Shown: piece by piece, positions 58,044-64,000 of the stretch
How positions within the stretch are numbered: position 1 is the first letter of the stretch
Layout: each line of letters opens with the position of its first letter
Origin: Prolixibacteraceae bacterium JC049
GTDB lineage: Bacteria > Bacteroidota > Bacteroidia > Bacteroidales > Prolixibacteraceae
NCBI GenBank assembly: GCA_023369685.1
Contig: SACZ01000006.1
Span: forward strand, 233,400-297,399
Reading direction: 5' to 3'
DNA length: 64,000 bases
Position numbers and translations under genes: made by a program
The notes under the pieces: generated by a model
Seen by the model: the letters and a program-made list of their open reading frames with translations, nothing else
The model's database searches: none
What the model was told of the DNA's origin: nothing

Positions 58044-60522
58044 AAAGACACTTCTAGCGATACTATTTTGTTGCTTCACTTTAAGCCTTTGGGCCAATAA
58101 TTATTCGGGTATTGTATTTCACGACACCAATGGCAACAACATTAAAGATGAAGTAGAACAAGGCGTAGCCAATGTTAAGGTATCCAACGGACTACAAATC
58201 ACCACCACCAACAGTCGTGGTGAATTTTCTCTTCCTACATGGGAGAAAGCCCGCTTTATCACCATCTACAAGCCTTCTGATTTTACCTGTACCCAATGGT
58301 ATCAACCGGTATCGAAATCAACGAAATCGTATCAGTTTGCACTTACAGCCTCTCCTTCTGGAGAGCAAGGTCGGTTCATACATATTTCAGACACCGAAAC
58401 ATTTGAGTACCGCGACTGGCTCAACAACCTGAAAGACTACATCAGAGATCAGCAACCCAACTTCATCATCCACACCGGAGATATCTGCTACCACTCGGGC
58501 ATGGAATGGCATGCTAAAAACGTCACTCAAAAGCAATTGGGCATACCTGTTTACTATTGTCTGGGCAACCACGACTTAGTAAAAGGCGAGTATGGCGAAC
58601 AATTTTTCGAGAGCCAGTTCGGCCCCGCCTGGTATGCTTTTGAATACGGGCAAACCCTCTATGTAGTGACTCCTATGATGGGAGGCGACTACCGACCTGG
58701 GTTCACCAGAAAAGAGATTAGCACTTGGCTCAACAATCTATTAAAAAGCTACCAACAGCAACAACCGAAAATATTCTTCAATCACGACCTGTTAACCGAC
58801 AACGATCAATTCAATTTCAGGGTAGATGCCGATTCATCCATCAACCTAAACCAGTACAACCTGAAAGCGTGGCTATATGGGCACTGGCACATCAATATGG
58901 TGAAGCAACACGGAAAGTCTGGCGTAAAATCATACGGCACTTCCACTGTTGTTGCCGGAGGTATCGATCACTCACCATCAGCCTTCCGTCTTATCCATGT
59001 CGATGAAAAGGGAGACACCCATTCCAAACTAAAATGGAGCTACATCAACAAGTCCATCGTTATAACCTCACCACAGAAAGATCAGGTACAGCTGAATCAT
59101 CAGGGCGCCATCGATCTTTCTATCAACACCTACGATTCGGGAGCAGAAATAGATAGTGTGAAATATAGCATTTGGGGTGACGATGGCTTCAACTGGAAAT
59201 CGTCCAGAGATGCATCCAAATGGCAAACCATGAAACAAGAGAGCGATTTTAGCTGGCATGCTTCATTCACTCCATTCAAAGCCAATAGCTACACGTTAAT
59301 TGTCGATGCCTACGCTTCCAATGGCGATGTGATGCATGCCAAAAGAACATTCTCTGCAATCAACATCCCATCGACGGCTGCTCCCACCACATGGGGCAAT
59401 ATGGCAGGCAACAAAGAGCATGTTCCTACCACATCGTACAACCACCCACTTCCCTATCGCCTCAACTGGAAAGCCAATATTGGAAGCAACATCTACATGA
59501 GCTCTCCGGTATTAGCCCAACAATTTGTAATGACTGCCAGTTTCGACGATGGAGAAGCTCACAACTGTTTTGTGGCTTGCTGGGATAAAAAAACGGGCAA
59601 GTCCATCTGGAAACAACAGGTGAAGAATGGCATAAAAGGACAGATGGTTATTGCCCAAGGCAATGTTATTGCAACCGACATGGTAGGCAACACCTATGCT
59701 TTCGATATAAAAACAGGAGAACGCATTTGGGAAATCGATCTAAACTACAACAAGCTCCCTGGCTTTATATCCGGACTTGTTACCGACGGAAAAATCGTAT
59801 ACACCGGCTTTGGCAAGTCGCTAAGTGCCATCGACGCTTCCAACGGTCAGCTACTATGGAGTAACCAGTCGTGGAGTGGCGGCGAAGGTTCTACCCCCAC
59901 CATGACCATTGCCGATAATGTATTAATCACATCCAGTCACTGGCGAGCCATCTATGCCCACAATAGGAAAACGGGAGAACTGTTATGGTCGAGAAACGAC
60001 GACGGACTGCGCTTTAGAGATGGCGTAGCAAATTACACCGAAGGTTTCCTTTGGATTACCGAAAGAGACAACAAAGGAAAGGGAGCCATTCATCAGCTCG
60101 ATCTTTCAACAGGAAAAACCATCCGTAAAATTCCAACTCAAATGCAGCACACCGGTACCTCTTCTCCTATCATCTTAAAAGAGAAGGCTATTGTAGCGAG
60201 TTCTCATCCGGGAATTGCAGCCATAGAGCTGGAAACAGGAAATAAATTGTGGGAATTTGAAGTGGGTAGCCCCATGCTATACACTCCATCCTACTTTAGC
60301 GACAACCAGCAAAGCATTGAGACCACACCAGTATTAATTGGTAACCATATAGTATTTGGTGCAATGGATGGTTTCATCTATGTGTTGGATGTCAACAGCG
60401 GTAAGCTATTATGGAAAGCCAACGTTGGTGCTCCTATCCTTACCACAGTAGCCGTAGATAATACCAGCTTCTATGTTTGCGATTTTGCGGGCAATGTCTA
60501 CGCTTACACTTGTAAAAATTAA
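58030..60522 (+). CDS. Metallophosphoesterase fused to a PQQ-type beta-propeller
   Basis: 830 residues: signal peptide (ending LSLWA), a prealbumin-like N-domain (GIVFHDTNGNNIKDEVEQGVANVKVSN), a calcineurin-like phosphoesterase (about 115-325: HISDTETF, HTGDICYHSG, LGNHDLVKGE, FFNHDLL, LYGHWHINM), a MetallophosC-like domain with an Ig-like part (about 340-450), and a PQQ-like propeller of repeats such as NCFVACWDKKTGKSIWKQQV, NTYAFDIKTGERIWEIDL and FIYVLDVNSGKLLWKANV. In the first motif a Glu-containing DTETF replaces the usual DxH. The propeller may dock substrate or partner. It overlaps the upstream gene by 14 bp. Confidence 0.88.
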   Translation: MKANKKTLLAILFCCFTLSLWANNYSGIVFHDTNGNNIKDEVEQGVANVKVSNGLQITTTNSRGEFSLPTWEKARFITIYKPSDFTCTQWYQPVSKSTKSYQFALTASPSGEQGRFIHISDTETFEYRDWLNNLKDYIRDQQPNFIIHTGDICYHSGMEWHAKNVTQKQLGIPVYYCLGNHDLVKGEYGEQFFESQFGPAWYAFEYGQTLYVVTPMMGGDYRPGFTRKEISTWLNNLLKSYQQQQPKIFFNHDLLTDNDQFNFRVDADSSINLNQYNLKAWLYGHWHINMVKQHGKSGVKSYGTSTVVAGGIDHSPSAFRLIHVDEKGDTHSKLKWSYINKSIVITSPQKDQVQLNHQGAIDLSINTYDSGAEIDSVKYSIWGDDGFNWKSSRDASKWQTMKQESDFSWHASFTPFKANSYTLIVDAYASNGDVMHAKRTFSAINIPSTAAPTTWGNMAGNKEHVPTTSYNHPLPYRLNWKANIGSNIYMSSPVLAQQFVMTASFDDGEAHNCFVACWDKKTGKSIWKQQVKNGIKGQMVIAQGNVIATDMVGNTYAFDIKTGERIWEIDLNYNKLPGFISGLVTDGKIVYTGFGKSLSAIDASNGQLLWSNQSWSGGEGSTPTMTIADNVLITSSHWRAIYAHNRKTGELLWSRNDDGLRFRDGVANYTEGFLWITERDNKGKGAIHQLDLSTGKTIRKIPTQMQHTGTSSPIILKEKAIVASSHPGIAAIELETGNKLWEFEVGSPMLYTPSYFSDNQQSIETTPVLIGNHIVFGAMDGFIYVLDVNSGKLLWKANVGAPILTTVAVDNTSFYVCDFAGNVYAYTCKN

Positions 60523-60541
60523 CTACTTTCAAAGAAAAGAG

Positions 60542-61483
60542 ATGAAACACATACAACTACTTTTAATCGGACTAATTACCATCAGTTGGCTATCGTGTAG
60601 TCGCCAGCAAAAGAAAGATACCACAAAGGTGAAAGTAATGGTCTGGAACATTCTTCACGGAGGGAAAAACAAATCGCTCCCAAAAGATGGCCGACCAGAT
60701 GTTATCAGCATCATTAAGGAATCGAAAGCCGATGTGGTGATGATGATAGAGACCTATGGCGCATCCGACACCATTGCTGCTGCACTCAACTATCACCACC
60801 AGCTGATATCAAGCAACCTATGCATCTATAGCAAATATCCCATTACCAAAAAACTGGTTTTCCCGGATAGCATCTCCACCTTTAACTTCGGTGGAGTTCA
60901 GCTCGATGTAAATGGTAAGCCTCTGTTGGTATTCGACACTTGGCTGCACTACCTACCCGACACCCGACTGGTGCCACTGGAAAAAACCGAAGCAGAGATT
61001 TTGGCTTGGGAAAATGCAGGCACAAGAGACAACGAAGTACGCACAATAATCAATACCATTCAATCGTATACCGAAAATGCCGATAGCATTCCGGTACTGA
61101 TTGGTGGAGACCTCAACAGCCACTCGCACCTGGACTGGACAACAGCCACCAAAGGAATGTACAACCACGGCAATGCCGTAGTCAACTGGACCGTTTCCAA
61201 AACACTAACCACAGCCGGCTACACCGACTCATTCCGTGAAGCTCATCCCGACCCAACCAAGAACATTGGCAGCACATGGCTGGCCGTCACCAAAAATGGC
61301 GTAGAAGAATTCTCCAGAAAAGACCGAATTGATTACCTATACTATAAAGGGAAAAAGTTGACGAATATAAGCTCGGAAAGCTATGCTGCTCCGTTCAACC
61401 AACCGTGTAAATACGGCACAAAAACGTACAGCAACTTCCCGTCAGACCATGGATTTGTAATCACCACCTTCGAGTTGGAATAA
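60542..61483 (+). CDS. Endonuclease/exonuclease/phosphatase-family lipoprotein
   Basis: 313 residues from ATG 60542, giving a lipoprotein signal (MKHIQLLLIGLITISWLSC); an in-frame start at 60473 would overlap the previous gene. EEP motifs: VMVWNILHGG (Asn), MIETYG (Glu), IGGDLNSHSHLDW (Asp, Asn), RIDYLYYKG (Asp) and PSDHGFVITTFEL (Asp, His). Members cleave nucleic acids, inositol phosphates or sphingomyelin; the substrate is not evident. Last gene of the operon, 19 bp after the propeller fusion, followed by a terminator. Confidence 0.92.
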   Translation: MKHIQLLLIGLITISWLSCSRQQKKDTTKVKVMVWNILHGGKNKSLPKDGRPDVISIIKESKADVVMMIETYGASDTIAAALNYHHQLISSNLCIYSKYPITKKLVFPDSISTFNFGGVQLDVNGKPLLVFDTWLHYLPDTRLVPLEKTEAEILAWENAGTRDNEVRTIINTIQSYTENADSIPVLIGGDLNSHSHLDWTTATKGMYNHGNAVVNWTVSKTLTTAGYTDSFREAHPDPTKNIGSTWLAVTKNGVEEFSRKDRIDYLYYKGKKLTNISSESYAAPFNQPCKYGTKTYSNFPSDHGFVITTFELE

Positions 61484-61507
61484 CCAACCATTCAAAAACC
61501 CATCTAT

Positions 61508-61545
61508 CCGGCAAGGGTACCATCCAACGTGTCCTTGCTGGTTTT
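61508..61545 (+). terminator. Terminator of the phosphoesterase operon
   Basis: CCGGCAAGG (61508-61516) pairs with CCTTGCTGG (61533-61541, one wobble) and is followed by TTTT, 24 bp after the stop. Confidence 0.75.
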
Positions 61546-61656
61546 AAAGTCACTCCATCACTACCTCTCTTCGACATGCTCAGGGAGCGGATTCCATCTA
61601 TTTCGTGATTTTAGTGTCTTTCGTGGTAAATAATTCATCCATGTTGTGTCATTTCT

Positions 61657-61700
61657 CATTGCGTCCCATACAACCCAATAACTCCGATAAACGACAATGA
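61657..61700 (+). repeat. Dispersed repeat, copy in plus orientation
   Basis: CATTGCGTCCCATACAACCC continuing to CGATAAACGACAATGA; partner of the inverted copy at 53511-53551, about 8 kb away. The two differ at scattered positions, so they are old copies. Confidence 0.7.
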
Positions 61701-61844
61701 TTAGGCCGCTTGGCCTTACGGCATCATTTCACCACCGGCGTTGCCGGCGGCTACAATTCTTTCAGCCCTACAGGCTGATTAATGCAGAAAGGTTAAAAAG
61801 TAGAACTGTTTAAAAGTTGAATTGATTTCTGCAAGAAGTGCTTA

Positions 61845-61876
61845 CAGATCGCTTCACTATGTTCGCGATGACGACC
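61845..61876 (+). repeat. REP-like repeat, copy 2
   Basis: CAGATCGCTTCACTATGTTC followed by GCGATGACGACC. Differs from copy 3 at only two positions in 32, which suggests recent spread. Confidence 0.8.
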
Positions 61877-62121
61877 TCCGCACATTTTGCTCTTTACTCT
61901 TAGCAACCCAATTCCTGTCTCCCTTTTCTCCAGTTTTCGATCTCCATAAATAATTCCTCTGTGGAACTTCGTGCTCCTTTGTATTATAACGATCCCCCAT
62001 GAAGCAGAAAGAGACACAACATCTTGCGCCTCTACGTTCGGATTCAATCACCATGCCCTTTGCAATCAAATCCGATCTCCCTTTTCTCCGGAATCCGGAT
62101 TCCTTTCTATTTCGTGGTGAA

Positions 62122-63627
62122 TTAAAATCGGAAACGATTTTCACCCTTACCAACTTTATACTTCTTGCCGTTTACAACAAGCTGATAACTTTTATTGGAG
62201 GTTACTGTGATTTCACCTTTTTCATAGATGATAGATGTGATCACTTTCCCAAAACGAAGTTGCTTTATTCCATGTCGTTTTTTGTGATGCAGGTTCCAGT
62301 GTACTTCGTTTTTTGGTGCATCTACATTATAGAATCCCAACACATTCTCGATGAAGATAGATATTGGCCCCAACGCTGACCAGCCGCAGAAATCGGGGCG
62401 CACACGCTTACTACCATGTCGGGCTGGTTCGTTTTTATTCGGGCTATAACATTCCCAAATGGTATGAGGAGTATAATCCAGATAAGTATTTTTCATGTGT
62501 TGCAAGAGCTTCCATGCCGACTCATTAGCTTCATTGATAAACCCATAGTTCTGTAGTGCTTTAATTCCCATGTATGCAGTCGGCAACCAGACAGCTCCGC
62601 GCCAGTAGTTACCATCTTCTGCTACAAAGTCGGCATCGCTACGCGCCAATGTTACCCAAGGATTATTGCCTCCAAATTCTTTTGGATTCTGAATATGAGC
62701 GACCATCTGCCTTGCCTGCTTCTTGCTGCACATTTGAGCCAGCATGGGCCAATAACTGGCCAATGTTTTACATTTCATGTGCGCCTTACTCTCTTCGTGA
62801 ATATCGTAATAGATGCCATCGATTGAGTTCCAATACAACTTATTCACCTTCTCGGCAATAGCATTGTATTCTTTGTCCCACTTTTTAGCCATTGCTTTAT
62901 CATTAAGAGCAGAAGCTAATTCGGCAATAGAACGTGCTGCCAGTCCTTGCTGGCTAATGGCATCCACCCATAACATTTTAGGATTATTGGGGCGTTCTCG
63001 TGTCGCTTTCTCTCCCCGTCGTCCACGTGGAGTATTATCCATCCCACTTCGTCCGCCTTCCCAACGAAAGCCATCGGCTGTTTTCTCCAAACAAACACCA
63101 TAATGCTTTACATTCTCCAGCTTAACTCCGGGCCTCACACTATTGAACCACTGGAAATGTTTTTGTAAATACTGCTTTTGTTGTACGACTCGCTTTATTC
63201 GCTCCGTATCGTTGGTAAATCGGAAATACGCTAACTCCGACCATGCAAATAGTGGAGGATTATCCAGAATATGAATCGCTGCAGATGTTTTCACACCATC
63301 GTAAAACGGAGCATAGAAATTATCCAAGCTCTCGATTCCAGGAAACAGTTCTGGTGCATATTTACAGAAATGCATCATAAAGCAGGTATCCCAGATCCAA
63401 ATCCAATCGTCGCTAAATGCTTCGTCTATATATGGACTTTGAGGTACATTTTCCTGGTATTTCACATGATCCCAGGCCAGCTCCCAGGCTTTCCAATATA
63501 AATCCACCAATTGAGTATCAGCATCGAATACTGGCGATGGAATTTGTTTTTTATCCAATGCTGGTTTTTGTGCACTAACTGCAACAACCAACATTACAAG
63601 AGTAAATAGACTAGTTAATTTTTTCAT
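62122..63627 (-). CDS. Exported (alpha/alpha)6-barrel glycosidase (trehalase/GH63-like)
   Basis: 501 residues from ATG 63627 (signal MKKLTSLFTLVMLVVAVSAQ); a longer frame to 63669 adds only a basic tail. The fold resembles the MGH1/GH63/GH37 group: SDDWIWIWDTCFMMHFCKYAPELFPG near 90, GFRWEGGRSGMDNTPRG near 190 (the Asp-containing motif at the catalytic acid position), and YWRGAVWLPTAYMGIKAL with WECYSPNKNEP and DFCGWSALGP later (the Glu and Asp of the second half). An inverting alpha-glucosidase or mannosidase-like activity is likely; the exact family is not certain. Confidence 0.8.
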   Translation of the reverse strand: MKKLTSLFTLVMLVVAVSAQKPALDKKQIPSPVFDADTQLVDLYWKAWELAWDHVKYQENVPQSPYIDEAFSDDWIWIWDTCFMMHFCKYAPELFPGIESLDNFYAPFYDGVKTSAAIHILDNPPLFAWSELAYFRFTNDTERIKRVVQQKQYLQKHFQWFNSVRPGVKLENVKHYGVCLEKTADGFRWEGGRSGMDNTPRGRRGEKATRERPNNPKMLWVDAISQQGLAARSIAELASALNDKAMAKKWDKEYNAIAEKVNKLYWNSIDGIYYDIHEESKAHMKCKTLASYWPMLAQMCSKKQARQMVAHIQNPKEFGGNNPWVTLARSDADFVAEDGNYWRGAVWLPTAYMGIKALQNYGFINEANESAWKLLQHMKNTYLDYTPHTIWECYSPNKNEPARHGSKRVRPDFCGWSALGPISIFIENVLGFYNVDAPKNEVHWNLHHKKRHGIKQLRFGKVITSIIYEKGEITVTSNKSYQLVVNGKKYKVGKGENRFRF

Positions 63628-63673
63628 CTGTTTTAATCTTTTTTTGAGTGGTTTACGTTCAAAAATCATAGCT

Positions 63674-63714
63674 CTGAGTTCGATTTAATCCTTTAAAAGT
63701 AAAATCAAACTCAG
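63674..63714. promoter_or_regulatory. Inverted repeat upstream of the glycosidase gene
   Basis: CTGAGTTCGATTT (63674-63686) and AAATCAAACTCAG (63702-63714) form a 13-bp inverted repeat with one mismatch and a 15-nt spacer, 47 bp upstream of the ATG at 63627. It could be an operator or the terminator of the gene to the right. Confidence 0.45.
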
Positions 63715-63786
63715 GCTATTATCGATCTGGTTAATATTTTACTGCTTAATGCTGAGAGAAGAACTGGTTGCTTCAGGAAATGCGTA

Positions 63787-63818
63787 CAGATCGCTTCACT
63801 ACGTTCGCGATGACGATC
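63787..63818 (+). repeat. REP-like repeat, copy 3
   Basis: CAGATCGCTTCACTACGTTC followed by GCGATGACGATC, with ATCGC and GCGAT arms and a TTCACTACGTTC loop. Part of the gene-free stretch 63628-63900. Confidence 0.8.
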
Positions 63819-63900
63819 TCAATGCTCCTTCCGCTTTACCCTTAACAACTCATGTACTTCCCTAAATACAGTTGACCGGTTATTGTATTTATTATCTAAC

Positions 63901-63999
63901 TCATAATGGACAGATATATACTGGAGTACTTTGCTCTAGTTTGATAGCGGGAAGATCTACTTTCTTTTCGTTTTTCTTTTTTCCTTCAGCAAAGATTAT
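63901..63999 (-). CDS. Possible C-terminal end of a gene running off the window
   Basis: On the minus strand a frame is open for 32 codons from the window edge to a TGA at 63901-63903, ending ...LPAIKLEQSTPVYICPL after a Lys-rich stretch. The length is too short to exclude chance, and no family is recognised. Confidence 0.3.
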   Translation of the reverse strand: MIFAEGKKKNEKKVDLPAIKLEQSTPVYICPL

Positions 64000-64000
64000 T

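Larger units (their letters stand above)
61568..62060. repeat. Mosaic of short dispersed repeats
   Basis: This stretch between the operon end and the next gene has no supportable gene. In order it contains TCTTCGACATGCTCAGGGAG (61569 on; a motif seen widely as an intergenic repeat), a TTTCGTGATTTTAGTGTCTT segment (61601 on), the repeat at 61657-61700, a hairpin CCGGC-GTT-GCCGG (61735-61747), the REP-like copy at 61845-61876, CTGTCTCCCTTTTCTCCAG (61916 on; also near 53668) and a diverged GAGAC hairpin (62011-62033). Confidence 0.7.

Noticed and set aside
61793..62379. Open frames in and next to the repeat mosaic
   Set aside because: They are built from the dispersed repeats themselves, and one runs into the opposite strand of the glycosidase gene; similar reading comes from the copies near 53.5 kb, so they reflect repeat sequence and not protein genes.

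Overview
The window comes from a member of the Bacteroidota, most likely a Bacteroidales/Marinilabiliales-type marine or gut relative (inference). The signs are SusC/SusD pairs, an ECF sigma/FecR cascade, a type IX secretion (T9SS) C-terminal domain, many exported lipoproteins, hybrid envelope regulators, and promoters of the Bacteroidota type (TTTG, about 19 nt, TAnnTTTG). No rRNA, tRNA, CRISPR array or complete insertion sequence was seen. The window opens in the last codons of a TonB-dependent receptor and may end in the tail of another minus-strand gene.

Layout. 0-6 kb, minus strand: an ABC ATPase/small membrane protein/coiled-coil cluster, a small membrane protein, a thioesterase-Nudix-SGNH hydrolase operon, a zinc-ribbon protein and a membrane protein. 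5.9-7 kb: a thioredoxin-fold envelope protein. 7.1-17.9 kb, minus: a complete polysaccharide utilization locus in the order ECF sigma, FecR, SusC (with STN domain), SusD, beta-propeller glycosidase, GH95 fucosidase, terminator; a 191-bp MITE-like element sits inside it. 18.1-19.5 kb: a Cu/Zn-type permease with a fused HMA domain. 19.6-31.4 kb, plus: a LytS-type sensor kinase, a zinc metalloprotease, a second SusC/SusD pair, a T9SS-exported propeller protein, and a LytTR response regulator that closes the locus. Three direct repeats with exactly 21-bp spacing lie in front of the metalloprotease, the geometry expected of LytTR operators. 31.4-39 kb: an OmpR-type two-component system diverging from a GLPGLI-like protein, an ABC ATPase and an ABC permease fused to an M1 aminopeptidase; the shared upstream region holds 10-bp-phased direct repeats.

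39-49 kb: a TonB-linked outer membrane receptor, a second thioesterase, an Omp28-like thioredoxin lipoprotein, mnmA, an MFS transporter, and an operon of Omp28-like lipoprotein, TlpA-like protein and predicted beta-barrel. 49.3-53.1 kb: an exported GH2 beta-galactosidase with its own well-formed promoter. 53.9-61.5 kb: a transmembrane LamG/AraC regulator facing a four-gene exported phosphoesterase/nuclease operon. 62.1-63.6 kb: an exported (alpha/alpha)6-barrel glycosidase.

The gene-free stretches from about 48.7 kb onward are mosaics of short dispersed repeats (REP-like hairpins and other palindromes), a contrast with the tight first 48 kb. The likeliest little-described systems are the LytS-metalloprotease-SusCD-T9SS-LytTR locus, read here as a regulated peptide-capture system, and the LamG-AraC-controlled phosphoesterase operon. 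Function statements rest on motif reading only; no database search was run.
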